DNA from: Mycobacteroides salmoniphilum | Lineage (GTDB): Bacteria; Actinomycetota; Actinomycetes; Mycobacteriales; Mycobacteriaceae | Assembly: GCF_004924335.1 (NCBI RefSeq) | Contig: NZ_CP024633.1 | Coordinates: 3,286,001 to 3,350,000, forward strand | DNA length: 64,000 nucleotides | Direction of reading: 5' to 3' | Part shown: positions 44,537-53,295 of the stretch, piece after piece | Layout: each line of letters begins with the position of its first letter | Numbering within the stretch: position 1 is the stretch's first letter | Position numbers and translations under genes: made by a program | Notes under the pieces: generated by a model | What the model was told of the DNA's origin: nothing | The model's input: the letters and a program-made list of their open reading frames with translations, nothing else | Databases searched by the model: none

Positions 44537-45328
44537 ATGACGCCCACCGTGTCCTTGCGCGAAGACCGTCGGCTGGCACTCGAATTGGCCGATGCCGCCG
44601 ATGAAATCACCACGTCGCGGTTCGGCGCGCTCGATCTTCGGGTGGACACCAAACCCGACCTGACCCCGGTGACCGACGCGGACACCGGGGTGGAATCCGT
44701 CCTGCGCTCGCTGCTGCATCGATCGCGCCCGGCGGATTCGGTACTCGGCGAGGAGTACGGCGGCGAGGCCGTATTCACGGGTAGGCAATGGGTGATCGAT
44801 CCCATCGACGGCACCAAGAACTTTGCGCGCGGGGTCCCCATCTGGGCCACGCTCATCGCGTTACTTGAGGACGGCGTACCCGTCGTCGGTGTGATCAGCG
44901 CTCCGGCACTGTCCCGCCGGTGGTGGGCGGCCGCCGGGCTCGGCGCCCACAGCCGTGTCGGGTCGGGTGACGATCGACCGATCCACGTCTCCGGAGTCGA
45001 CCAACTGGCGTCGGCAAGCCTGTCGTTCTCCAGCCTGTCGGGCTGGGCGGATCGCGGGAAGCGCGATCGATTCATCGACCTGACCGACGAGGTGTGGCGG
45101 GTCCGGGGATACGGCGACTTCTTCTCATATTGCCTGGTGGCCGAGGGCGCGGTCGATATCGCTGCCGAGCCCGAGGTCTCGTTGTGGGACCTGGCCCCGC
45201 TGGACATCTTGGTCCGCGAGGCCGGCGGCCAGTTCACGAGCCTGGCCGGCGAGCCCGGCCCGCATGGCGGCAGCGCGGTAGCGACCAACGGGTTGCTGCA
45301 CGACAAGGTGCTGAGCGCCCTGTCCTAA
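44537..45328 (+). CDS. hisN: Histidinol-phosphatase (inositol monophosphatase family)
   Basis: A 263-residue phosphatase of the last-but-one step type of histidine synthesis (histidinol phosphate to histidinol). Metal-binding motifs: LGEEYGGE (Glu) and [15 protein letters not shown] (Asp-Pro-x-Asp-Gly-Thr), and [15 protein letters not shown] near the end. It matches M. tuberculosis Rv3137 (HisN) across its length. It stands ahead of the fadE24-fadE23 operon as in M. tuberculosis, although pflA, which lies between them there, is absent. Confidence 0.94.
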   Translation: MTPTVSLREDRRLALELADAADEITTSRFGALDLRVDTKPDLTPVTDADTGVESVLRSLLHRSRPADSVLGEEYGGEAVFTGRQWVIDPIDGTKNFARGVPIWATLIALLEDGVPVVGVISAPALSRRWWAAAGLGAHSRVGSGDDRPIHVSGVDQLASASLSFSSLSGWADRGKRDRFIDLTDEVWRVRGYGDFFSYCLVAEGAVDIAAEPEVSLWDLAPLDILVREAGGQFTSLAGEPGPHGGSAVATNGLLHDKVLSALS

Positions 45329-45456
45329 GCCCCGGCTCCCCGCGAGCAGACGCTTGTTGCCTCTGCGTCATGGGCTTCTCCGCGATGCGGGTTCCCGCAA
45401 GCGGGTGTTGCCGCCTGCTCACGCACAGGAACCTGGTGTGATCTGGGCCTCGTTTT

Positions 45457-45504
45457 GTAAGGATCTTACCGCTTAGTAAGATACGGTTCTTACTTCGGAG
45501 TAAG
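45457..45504. promoter_or_regulatory. Tandem GTAAG/CTTAC dyads upstream of fadE24
   Basis: GTAAG-GAT-CTTAC (45457-45469), GTAAG-N8-CTTAC (45476-45493) and CTTAC-TTCGGA-GTAAG (45489-45504) overlap in 48 bp, 57 bp ahead of the fadE24 ATG. Such a nest of one half-site in both orientations suggests cooperative binding by a fatty-acid-responsive repressor. Confidence 0.7.
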
Positions 45505-45560
45505 GTACCGATCAGATACTCCGGCAGAACCCCACTTTGACCCCAGAAACGGCTGGTGAC

Positions 45561-46964
45561 ATGACCAACACGTTGACCCCGCGCGACGAGAAGAAGGCCG
45601 CCAAGAGCAAGAGCCTGGCGAAGCACGAGACGGGCGTAGGCCTCCAGAAGCACAAGCGCGGCGCCATCGACATCCTGATCGCGGTGCTGACCCCGATCGC
45701 GGGTTCAGAGCTGCTGGACAAGTACAACCTGCGCGGAGCCTTCAACAAGGGCATCTTCGAGACCACGAAGGGCCTGTTCACCACCCTTGGCGTTGCCAAC
45801 CGCACCTTCAAGAAGGTGTCCGGCAGCAAGGGCGCACCTAAGCGCCTCGACAAGGCGAACGCCGACTTCTTCGACCTCAACCCCGAGGACGAGCAGAAGA
45901 TGATCGCCGACACGGTGAAGGAATTCGCCGTCGAGGTCATCCGCCCCGCCGCCTACGAGTCGGACAAGAACAAGGCGTACCCCGCCGACCTGCTGAGCAA
46001 GGTCGCCGAGCTGGGTGTCACCGCCATCAACATCCCCGAGGACTTCGACGGCATCGCCTCGCAGCGCTCGACGGTCACCAACTCCCTTGTTGCCGAGGCA
46101 CTTTCGTACGGCGACCTGGGTCTGGCACTACCGATCCTGGCACCCTCGGGTGTCGCTTCCGCGCTGACCAACTGGGGCAGCGCCGATCAGCAGGCCACCT
46201 ACCTCAAGGAGTTCGCGGGCGAGAGCGTGCCGCAGGCCTCGGTTGTCATCGCCGAGCCGCAGGCGCTGTTCGATCCCTTCAGCCTCAAGACCACGGCCAC
46301 CCGCACCCCCAGCGGTTTCCGGCTCAACGGCGTCAAGTCACTAGTACCGGCCGCCGCACAGGCCGAGCTGTTCATCGTGGCCGCCAACTACAACGGCCGC
46401 CCGTCGCTGTTCATCGTCGAGTCCGGCACCGAGGGCATCACCGTCGAGGAAGACCCGAGTATGGGTATCCGCGGTGCCGCGCTGGGACGGCTGAACCTGA
46501 ACAACGTCGCGGTTCCCGCCTCCGGCCTGCTCGGTGAGGACGCAGCCGGAGAGTCCGATTACTCCGAGGCCGTCGCACTGGCCCGCCTCGGTTGGGCGTC
46601 GCTCGCGGTCGGCACCGGCCAGGCCGTGCTCGACTACGTAATCCCCTACGTCAAGCAGCGCGAGGCATTCGGCGAGCCCATCGCCCGTCGCCAGGCCGTT
46701 GCCTTCATGTGTGCCAACATCGCCATCGAGCTCGACGGCCTGCGGCTGGTCACGCTGCGCGGTGCCTCTCGTGCCGAGCAGGGCCTGCCGTTCATCCGCG
46801 AGGCCGCACTGGCCCGCAAGCTCGCCACCGACAAGGGCATGCAGATCGGCCTCGACGGGGTGCAGCTACTCGGCGGCCACGGCTTCACCAAGGAGCACCC
46901 GGTGGAGCGCTGGTACCGCAACCTGCGTGCCATCGGTGTCGCCGAAGGCGTCGTAGTCCTCTAA
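45561..46964 (+). CDS. fadE24: Acyl-CoA dehydrogenase FadE24
   Basis: A 467-residue acyl-CoA dehydrogenase corresponding to M. tuberculosis Rv3139 (468 residues). The N-terminal extension MTNTLTPRDEKKAAKSKSLA is basic; LTPIAGSELLDKYNLRG and YFDL-like FFDLNPEDEQKMI follow. The FAD/acyl part shows INIPEDFDGIASQRSTV and the end VQLLGGHGFTKEHPVERWYR. fadE24 and fadE23 likely act as a heteromeric dehydrogenase; subunits of this kind in mycobacteria form alpha2beta2 enzymes that act on sterol side chains or other CoA esters, which is inference here. ATG 45561 is used. Confidence 0.94.
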   Translation: MTNTLTPRDEKKAAKSKSLAKHETGVGLQKHKRGAIDILIAVLTPIAGSELLDKYNLRGAFNKGIFETTKGLFTTLGVANRTFKKVSGSKGAPKRLDKANADFFDLNPEDEQKMIADTVKEFAVEVIRPAAYESDKNKAYPADLLSKVAELGVTAINIPEDFDGIASQRSTVTNSLVAEALSYGDLGLALPILAPSGVASALTNWGSADQQATYLKEFAGESVPQASVVIAEPQALFDPFSLKTTATRTPSGFRLNGVKSLVPAAAQAELFIVAANYNGRPSLFIVESGTEGITVEEDPSMGIRGAALGRLNLNNVAVPASGLLGEDAAGESDYSEAVALARLGWASLAVGTGQAVLDYVIPYVKQREAFGEPIARRQAVAFMCANIAIELDGLRLVTLRGASRAEQGLPFIREAALARKLATDKGMQIGLDGVQLLGGHGFTKEHPVERWYRNLRAIGVAEGVVVL

Positions 46965-46996
46965 GCCCAGAACCTCTACTAAACGAAAGTCTTTCC

Positions 46997-48208
46997 ATGG
47001 CAATCAATTTGGAACTCCCCAAGAAGTTGCAGGCGGTTCAGGAGAAGGGGCACCAGGGCGCTGCCGAGCTGGTACGGCCGATCTCCCGCAAGTACGACCT
47101 GGCCGAGCACACCTACCCCGTCGAGCTGGACACCCTGGAGACGTTGTTCGCCGGCGTCACCGCTGCGGGCACGTTCGCCTTCGCCGGTGCCGAGGCCTTC
47201 CGCGCCGAGGAGAACACCGAGAAGCAGAACGTCAACGGCGCCAACATGTCCGCGCTGCTGAACGCCCTCGAGATGAGCTGGGGCGACTGTGGTCTGCTGC
47301 TGACCATCCCCTTCCAGGGCCTGGGCAACGCCGCGGTGTCGAGCGTGACTACCAAGGAGGACGCCGACAAGTTCGGCAAGGTGTGGGCCGCCATGGCCAT
47401 CACCGAACCGGGCTTCGGGTCGGACTCGGCGGCGGTCACCACCACCGCCAAGCTCGACGGCGACGAGTACGTCATCAACGGCGAGAAGATCTTCGTCACC
47501 GCCGGTTCACGCGCCACCCACATCGTGGTGTGGGCGACCCTGGACAAGACCAAGGGCCGCCCCGCCATCAAGTCCTTCCTGGTGCCGCGTGAGCACCCCG
47601 GTGTGACCATCGAGCGTCTCGAAGAGAAGCTCGGCATCAAGGCCTCCGACACCGCGGTCATCCGCTTCGACAACGCGCGGATCCCGAAGGACTACATCCT
47701 GTCCGATCCGGAGATCAACACCGAAAAGGGCTTCGGCGGTGTGATGAGCACCTTCGACAACACCCGCCCAATCGTGGCGGCGATGGCCGTGGGTGTCTCG
47801 CGGGCCTCGCTCGAGGAACTGCGCAAGATCCTCGAGGACGCCGGCATCGACATCTCCTACGACAAGCCGGCGCACGCTCAGCACGCGGCCGCCGCGGAGT
47901 TTATCCGGATGGAGGCCGACTGGGAGGCGTCGTACCTGCTGACGCTGCGCAGCGCCTGGCAGGCTGACAACAACATTCCCAACTCGATGGAAGCCTCGAT
48001 GGCCAAGGCCAAGGCCGGCCGCGTCGGCAGCGACATCACCCTCAAGGCCGTCGAAATGGCCGGCACCACCGGCTATTCCGAGCGCACCCTGTTGGAGAAG
48101 TGGGGCCGCGACTCGAAGATCCTGGACATCTTCGAGGGCACTCAGCAGATCCAGCAGCTGGTGGTCGCCCGCCGTCTGCTGGGGCTGAGCTCCGCAGAGC
48201 TCAAGTGA
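46997..48208 (+). CDS. fadE23: Acyl-CoA dehydrogenase FadE23
   Basis: A 403-residue acyl-CoA dehydrogenase, counterpart of Rv3140. Blocks: AITEPGFGSDSAAVTTTAKLDG, EKIFVTAGSRATHIVVWATLD, GGVMSTFDNTRPIVAAMAVG and WGRDSKILDIFEGTQQIQQLVVARRL, the usual flavin and substrate motifs. It starts 32 bp after fadE24, so both come from one mRNA, ended by a hairpin at 48229-48263. It probably pairs with FadE24. Confidence 0.95.
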   Translation: MAINLELPKKLQAVQEKGHQGAAELVRPISRKYDLAEHTYPVELDTLETLFAGVTAAGTFAFAGAEAFRAEENTEKQNVNGANMSALLNALEMSWGDCGLLLTIPFQGLGNAAVSSVTTKEDADKFGKVWAAMAITEPGFGSDSAAVTTTAKLDGDEYVINGEKIFVTAGSRATHIVVWATLDKTKGRPAIKSFLVPREHPGVTIERLEEKLGIKASDTAVIRFDNARIPKDYILSDPEINTEKGFGGVMSTFDNTRPIVAAMAVGVSRASLEELRKILEDAGIDISYDKPAHAQHAAAAEFIRMEADWEASYLLTLRSAWQADNNIPNSMEASMAKAKAGRVGSDITLKAVEMAGTTGYSERTLLEKWGRDSKILDIFEGTQQIQQLVVARRLLGLSSAELK

Positions 48209-48228
48209 CGCACTAATCAAGATCCATT

Positions 48229-48263
48229 GCGGCCCTTCCGGGATTTCACCCCGGAGGGGCCGC
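48229..48263 (+). terminator. Hairpin terminator after fadE23
   Basis: GCGGCCCTTCCGGG (48229-48242) and CCCGGAGGGGCCGC (48250-48263) pair with one mismatch around a 7-nt loop, 21 bp after the fadE23 stop. ATCATTT follows. It is the only candidate end for the fadE24-fadE23 transcript. Confidence 0.75.
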
Positions 48264-48269
48264 ATCATT

Positions 48270-48330
48270 TCGATGAGCGCTTGCGCGAAGAGCAACCACC
48301 TGCTCGATGAGCGCTTGCGCGAAGAGCAAC
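48270..48330. repeat. 27-bp direct repeat, period 34 bp
   Basis: Two identical copies (48270-48296 and 48304-48330) of a unit that includes GATGAGCGCTTGCGCGAAGA are separated by 7 bp. They lie between the fadE23 terminator and the next gene. Each contains a short inverted GCGCTTGCGC core. Confidence 0.85.
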
Positions 48331-48420
48331 AACAAACCTATGAGCCACGTCAGCGAAGTCTGGCAAAGACAGCTAAGCTGCCGTTTCTATCGACGCGACA
48401 CATCATCTTGTGGAGGACAT

Positions 48421-48921
48421 ATGAGGGTTCGGTCAGGTCTGCTTACCGCGGTGAGCTGTGCACTCGTTTCGTTCGGCGCCGGCGCTCCGGTTGCTAGCGC
48501 GGAGGAGTCGACCTGCGCTGCAATCGACCAGATGTCGAAGGCAGTCGACGACCCGGCCAACAACGGTCCGATCGTCACCGAGGCCCTGATGTACATCCGC
48601 GGCGACAATCCCGCCTACTCCGGGCTGGACCGTCAGGTCGAGGCGATCGGGCAGGCCCGCGACATGTGGGGGCGAGCCAACGATGGCGTGCGGGCCAATC
48701 TGGACGGTGTCACCGAGCCCGGCGCTCGCCAGCAGCTCACGGCATACGCCGACGGCCTGAGCGGTGCCTACGACCTGGCGGGGGCATGGCTGGCCGCCAC
48801 CCCGGAGGTGCGCTCCTCCCCCGAGATCATCGATCGCGGAGCCGCGGTCGGCGGCCTGCTGTTCGACGGCGTCAACAACTTCCACGTCCTGGCCAACATC
48901 TGCAACGGTGGCCGTCACTAA
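48421..48921 (+). CDS. Secreted hypothetical protein
   Basis: A 166-residue exported protein. The signal peptide is MRVRSGLLTAVSCALVSFGA with cleavage likely after ASA. The mature part is helical with two cysteines (STCAAIDQMSKA and NICNGG), probably bridged, which ties the ends together. No catalytic motif is seen; the family is unknown. ATG 48421 follows GTGGAGGACAT, a strong ribosome binding site. The next gene begins 2 bp after its stop. Confidence 0.75.
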   Translation: MRVRSGLLTAVSCALVSFGAGAPVASAEESTCAAIDQMSKAVDDPANNGPIVTEALMYIRGDNPAYSGLDRQVEAIGQARDMWGRANDGVRANLDGVTEPGARQQLTAYADGLSGAYDLAGAWLAATPEVRSSPEIIDRGAAVGGLLFDGVNNFHVLANICNGGRH

Positions 48922-48923
48922 GC

Positions 48924-49346
48924 GTGCGACTCAGCCCAGCCGACGCACGCCACCGCTTCCAGACGGCGGCGGTCGCGAGGCTGGCAACGGTCAACGAATC
49001 CGGTGTGCCGCATGTGGTTCCGGTGACCTTCGCCATGGCTGACGACACCATCTGCTGGGCGGTTGATCACAAGCCGAAGTCAGGCAACGATTTACAGCGC
49101 TTGCGCAACATCGCTGCGAACCCTGCGGTCAGCTTCCTGGCAGATCACTATGACGAGGATTGGTCGGCGCTGTGGTGGGCACGCGCCGATGGCATCGCGC
49201 GGACGCTCGATACGCCCGATTCCTCCTGGATCGACTTGCTGGCCAACAAATATCGGCAATACCGAGAGACGCCACCGACCGGCCCCATGGTGCTGACCGA
49301 TGTATCCCGGTGGAGCGGGTGGGCCGCCTCCCCCGTGTCGGCGTGA
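48924..49346 (+). CDS. F420-dependent pyridoxamine-phosphate-oxidase-fold oxidoreductase
   Basis: A 140-residue split-barrel flavin/F420 protein of the PPOX class. It begins SPADARHRFQTAAVARLATVN, has GVPHVVPVTFAMADDTICWAVD and a dimer motif DWSALWWARADG. It uses reduced F420 to reduce a small substrate that is unknown. GTG 48924 is chosen; a start only 2 bp after the upstream stop indicates coupling. Its stop abuts the stop of the convergent acyl-CoA synthetase. Confidence 0.82.
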   Translation: MRLSPADARHRFQTAAVARLATVNESGVPHVVPVTFAMADDTICWAVDHKPKSGNDLQRLRNIAANPAVSFLADHYDEDWSALWWARADGIARTLDTPDSSWIDLLANKYRQYRETPPTGPMVLTDVSRWSGWAASPVSA

Positions 49347-51419
49347 TTACTCCGGCCTGATCCCGTCACGTTCGCAGTCCGCGAGCAGTAGTCGCTTGAT
49401 GACCTTGCCGGTCGACGTACGCGGCAGTGCCGTGACGAAGTACACGTCACGGGGCACATGGAACTTGCTGAGCCGGTTCTTGATGAAGGCGCGCACCATG
49501 TCGCCGTCAAGGCCGGCGTCCTTGTGTAGCACGACGAATGCCGACAGCCGCTGGCCGAAGCTGTCATCGGACGTCCCGACGACAGCCACATCGGCAACCT
49601 GTGGCAGGAAGGCCAACGCGTCCTCCACCGGCCTGGGGAAAACGTTTTCACCGCCGGAGATGATCATCTCGTCATCGCGACCGTCGATGTACAGACGGCC
49701 ATCAGCGTCCAGGTGGCCCAGATCGCCGGTGTCCAGCAGACCGTTGACCGACGCCGGTGACGGGTCGGCCACGTACCCGTCGAACAACATCTCATTGCCG
49801 ACGAAGATCCTGCCCGTCACACCGCGCGGCACCGGACGCCGGTCGGCGTCGAGAATCGCAACGGTGGTGCCCAGCGGCGGCCGGCCTACCGTGGTGGGGG
49901 CGATCGCAAGATCCTCGGGGTCGGCGATGGTGGCCCAGGACACCTCTGTGGATCCGTAGAAGTTGTAGAGCACTTCACCGAATGCCTCGGTAAATCGTTG
50001 TACCAGTGAGGCATTCAGCGGCGACCCACTGCAGGCGACCAGCCGCAGGCTCGATGTGTCGTACTTCTGGCGCACCTTGGCGGGCAGATCGACGATGCGC
50101 TGCAGCATGATCGGGACGGCGATCAGCGTGGTCACCTTGCGGGTCGCGATGGCGCGCAGGCACTCCTCCGGATCAAACTTCTCCTGCAGGATCACCGTCG
50201 CCCTCAATGGTGTGCTGATCTGCAGGCAACCCAGCCCCCAGGCATGGAAGACGGGGGCCGAAATGAGCATGGTCTCGTTCATCTTCATCGGCATCCGCGA
50301 CAGCATCGCGGCGATGACGGCGAACCCACGCGGGGTGGGCCGCAACGCTCCCTTGGGAGTTCCCGAGGTTCCGGAGGTTTGCACCACCTGGTGACCGGGC
50401 CGGGTAGGGGGCAACACTCCCGGCTTGTCGGCTACCACGAAATCATCCAGCCCGCGGCGCCCGTTGATGGCACTGCGGCGGCCGGTGCTGATGAGCTCGA
50501 CCTCCCAGGGCACGTACCTGACGAGTTCGTCCAGATCATCGTCAACGAACACCTTGGTGAGATTGTTGCGTGCCACAGCAATCTGGATCTGAGTTGCTGC
50601 CAACGCGTTGTTGAGCAGCATGACGTCCACCCCGAGCATGCCGAAGGCAATGAGGCACTCCACCATGGCAATGTTGTTGCGAGCCAGCAGGCCAATCTTG
50701 GAGGTTTCGTTGATGCCGTCGCGCATCAGACCGGTGGCCATTGCCTCGGCGCGCCGGTCAAGTTGCTCGAAGGTCAGCTGCCCGGCGTCGTCGGCAATCG
50801 CGAGCTGCTTGGGGGCGCGCGCCGCGGCGGCCGCGTAGCCGCCCTGAAGGGTGAATCCCCACCGCGCCAGTGAACCCAATTGACGAAGGCCGCGATCGGG
50901 GCGCGGGATACGCACCACACCCACCCCGATCATCAGCCGGGCGATGCTGACGTGAATATTTCCGTTTTCACCCATGTTGGACACGTTGGAAGTTGACGCG
51001 CCGGACAGATAGTCATCAATTCTGTCCAGCCCGTCCATCAACCATTGGTTGACGGCCACGCTTGGCTTCTTGATACCGGCGGGCAGGACCGAAGCCGCCC
51101 GCAACACTGTGATGCGAACCCGGGTCTGCGCGGACCGCTCCTCGAACAACCGCACGGAGATCAGCCCGTCGTTGTCGACCCCCTCGATCGCGAGGCTCTC
51201 CTTGGTGTTGCTGAGAATCAGGCGCACGCGGGCCTTGGTCTTGGCGGACAGCACCAGGTATTCGGGGTCAGGTCCCGCCTCGGTGCTCTCGATCAAGGTC
51301 TCGCAGGAACCGACCCCGGTAAAGAACATGGGGTACATGTCGGGTGAGCTGATCAGCTCCCACACCAGCCCGCGTGGGTGCTTGAGCAACTTGTCGCAAC
51401 TAATTACATCAGCGACCAT
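49347..51419 (-). CDS. SRPBCC domain fused to AMP-dependent acyl-CoA synthetase (FadD12-like)
   Basis: A 690-residue fusion. Residues 1-145 have the SRPBCC (START-like, ligand-binding) pattern: KLLKHPRGLVWELISSPDMYPMFF, then strands and a C-terminal helix VNQWLMDGLDRIDDYL. A linker of about 50 residues follows. Residues 185-690 are a full adenylate-forming enzyme: the AMP loop TSGTSGTPKG, YGSTE, LLDTGDLGHLDADGRLYIDGR and the catalytic Lys in TSTGKVIKR. The synthetase part resembles mycobacterial FadD12. It activates a fatty or aromatic acid as acyl-AMP/CoA, and the front domain may bind the hydrophobic acid. ATG 51419 is used. Confidence 0.85.
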   Translation of the reverse strand: MVADVISCDKLLKHPRGLVWELISSPDMYPMFFTGVGSCETLIESTEAGPDPEYLVLSAKTKARVRLILSNTKESLAIEGVDNDGLISVRLFEERSAQTRVRITVLRAASVLPAGIKKPSVAVNQWLMDGLDRIDDYLSGASTSNVSNMGENGNIHVSIARLMIGVGVVRIPRPDRGLRQLGSLARWGFTLQGGYAAAAARAPKQLAIADDAGQLTFEQLDRRAEAMATGLMRDGINETSKIGLLARNNIAMVECLIAFGMLGVDVMLLNNALAATQIQIAVARNNLTKVFVDDDLDELVRYVPWEVELISTGRRSAINGRRGLDDFVVADKPGVLPPTRPGHQVVQTSGTSGTPKGALRPTPRGFAVIAAMLSRMPMKMNETMLISAPVFHAWGLGCLQISTPLRATVILQEKFDPEECLRAIATRKVTTLIAVPIMLQRIVDLPAKVRQKYDTSSLRLVACSGSPLNASLVQRFTEAFGEVLYNFYGSTEVSWATIADPEDLAIAPTTVGRPPLGTTVAILDADRRPVPRGVTGRIFVGNEMLFDGYVADPSPASVNGLLDTGDLGHLDADGRLYIDGRDDEMIISGGENVFPRPVEDALAFLPQVADVAVVGTSDDSFGQRLSAFVVLHKDAGLDGDMVRAFIKNRLSKFHVPRDVYFVTALPRTSTGKVIKRLLLADCERDGIRPE

Positions 51420-51599
51420 AATGGTGGTCCTACCTGGGGTTTTCGGTCATGCACCGCGCGAGCGTACCCGATGACGCGCATCACTGCCCAGGAACTGTTG
51501 TGGTTCATGTCACTGACGTGACCAGATTGCCGAGCGCCGGGCCGGGCGAACCGCCGGCAACGTCGACAGGACATCTCTGATCGGCAAATCGGCCACCGC

Positions 51600-51878
51600 C
51601 TAGATGTGCGGGGCCTCGCGGATCTTGCTGCCGTCGTTCCCGAGCGTCTTGCAGTACATCGTGACCGAGGTGCGGGTCGCGGAGATCTCCAGGTTCGACG
51701 CGTCACGCCCGCTCTGGTCCTTGAGCATCTTGCTCACCGCGTCATTCTGCTTCTGTTCCTCGGCGGCGATGAAGTTCTTGCACGTGGTGTCGCCACCCTG
51801 ATTGATGACACCCGAGCACCCCGTCACGAGGGCGACTGCCACGAAACCGGTTCCAGCCAAAACCTTCACAGCGCTCAT
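51600..51878 (-). CDS. Small lipoprotein, HdeA-like
   Basis: A 92-residue lipoprotein. The lipobox LVTG-C (VALVTGCSG) lies near residue 20. The mature part has DTTCKNFIAAEEQKQNDAV and TSVTMYCKTL, with two more cysteines spaced as in HdeA-type acid-stress chaperones. ATG 51878 (MSAVKVL) is favoured; ATG 51896 is also possible. It is divergent from the Clp N-domain gene with a 70-bp gap. Confidence 0.7.
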   Translation of the reverse strand: MSAVKVLAGTGFVAVALVTGCSGVINQGGDTTCKNFIAAEEQKQNDAVSKMLKDQSGRDASNLEISATRTSVTMYCKTLGNDGSKIREAPHI

Positions 51879-51948
51879 GCGGTGACAGTAACTCATCGCC
51901 GAACCCAGCTCCGGCAAGATGTACGTTGAGCCGGAGATAGGGAGGGTC

Positions 51949-52395
51949 ATGTTCCAGCTGTTCAACGAGCGCTCACGGCAGGTCATCGTGATCGCACAAG
52001 AGGAAGCACGCGAACGGCAGCACAACTACCTCGGAGCAGAACACCTCCTGCTGGGTCTGGTCGGCGAAGGAACCGGGCTGGGGGCTCGGCTGCTCGCGAC
52101 GGCCGGAGTCCGTTTTGAGAACGCGACTCGGGTGATTCAGCTGATCGTCCCGTTGGGCCAGGAGCCACCGACGGAGAAGATGCCGTTCACTCCGGGGGCC
52201 CAGCGGACCCTCGAGCTGGCGATGACCGCGTCGACAAGCAGGCGGCAGACGGAGATCTGCACCGGACACCTGCTGCTGGGCCTCGTCGACGCCGCAGATC
52301 CCGTCATCATCCAGATATGGGAGAAACTCAGCGTGGATGTTCTCGACCTCTGGGACAACGTCCGGGCGCACCTGGACGAGAACCTCGGCGACTAA
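51949..52395 (+). CDS. Stand-alone Clp N-terminal-domain protein (ClpC-like)
   Basis: A 148-residue protein that is almost only a Clp_N domain, with two repeats: FNERSRQVIVIAQEEARERQ with NYLGAEHLLLGLVGEG, and FTPGAQRTLELAMTAS with CTGHLLLGLVDAAD. The pattern follows ClpC1 (AQEEAR..HNYIGTEHILLGL and FTPRAKKVLEL) closely, but no ATPase modules follow. In M. tuberculosis, small Clp_N proteins such as ClpC2 are thought to protect the ClpC1 protease from inhibitors that bind its N-domain. This one is cytoplasmic, with a good ribosome binding site (GGGAGGG). Its stop overlaps the next convergent gene by 4 bp. Confidence 0.88.
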   Translation: MFQLFNERSRQVIVIAQEEARERQHNYLGAEHLLLGLVGEGTGLGARLLATAGVRFENATRVIQLIVPLGQEPPTEKMPFTPGAQRTLELAMTASTSRRQTEICTGHLLLGLVDAADPVIIQIWEKLSVDVLDLWDNVRAHLDENLGD

Positions 52396-53150
52396 GCGCG
52401 CACGGGCTGTGACTGCGCGGCGATGCTCTGCTCACCTGCGCGCGCGGTCCGCCGCAGAGCCCCGTACTCGCCGATGTATCCGGCCACGCTGCCTATCGCG
52501 GGCAGCATTCCGAGATAACGGAAGATCGGTTTGGGTTGCGGCCGCTTCTCCAGCTCGCCGGCAATGGCGCGCAGGATGCCCGCAAGGTGCCACAGGGTGC
52601 GGGCCAGGGCGAACGGCGACCAGCTTCGGGGCGTCTCGGGTTCCTGATCGTCAGCGCCGACCAGCACCTCGTCACCGAGGGTGCGATCGCACAGCACCTT
52701 CGCAAGCAGCCGGACCTGCTCCTGGTGGTCGTCGATCCCGAACTCGCGGGCAATGGCGACCAGCACGATGGCCTGGTTGGAGAATCCGAGGAGGTCCTGC
52801 ACAGGAAGCCGAGCAGCCAGTGCGCCGAAAATCCCTGGGAAGGCGACGAATACGGTGTTGACGGCACCGACGCGCTGCACCCACCAGTGCGCCTTCCCGC
52901 GGGTGTCTAGCTGCTCCCATGCCTTCGTGCCGGGGGTGGTCGCAGTGTTCAAGGCACAGGCCAGCGCATCCAGCGCCTTGTCGACGACTCCCTCGCCGTC
53001 GCCCAGCTCATAGGTGCGCTCCTTGAGACCGAACGGATCGGACTGCGCCAGGACGGTGAGCACGGGGTTGATCACCCGGACCGCGCGGCTCAATGCGTCG
53101 GCGATATCGGCATCGGTGAGCACGGCATTAGGTAGCGCAATGAGACCCAT
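52392..53150 (-). CDS. Conserved hypothetical protein
   Basis: A 252-residue protein with a hydrophobic stretch in the middle (VGAVNTVFVAFPGIFGALAAR, then QAIVLVAIAREFG) and a short one near the end (YLGMLPAIGSVAGYIGEY). It is likely membrane-associated. HWWVQRVGAVNT and ARTLWHLAGILRAIAGELEK are the recognisable conserved-looking blocks, but I cannot name the family. It converges with the Clp_N gene and is transcribed toward it. Confidence 0.65.
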   Translation of the reverse strand: MGLIALPNAVLTDADIADALSRAVRVINPVLTVLAQSDPFGLKERTYELGDGEGVVDKALDALACALNTATTPGTKAWEQLDTRGKAHWWVQRVGAVNTVFVAFPGIFGALAARLPVQDLLGFSNQAIVLVAIAREFGIDDHQEQVRLLAKVLCDRTLGDEVLVGADDQEPETPRSWSPFALARTLWHLAGILRAIAGELEKRPQPKPIFRYLGMLPAIGSVAGYIGEYGALRRTARAGEQSIAAQSQPVRA

Positions 53151-53295
53151 GCACCCATCATCTCGCGCCAGACACCGACGCGCGCGGCCGGGACCAACTC
53201 CCCCGAATTCAGATCGTCAATTCGCCACGGCGTGAACGTGTTCGGGCGTACTGTGCCCTCAGCACGACAAGATCACAACAAGATAAGGATGGGCA

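Noticed and set aside
48264..48345. Direct repeats considered as a CRISPR array
   Set aside because: Only two units with a 7-bp spacer, and no cas genes nearby.
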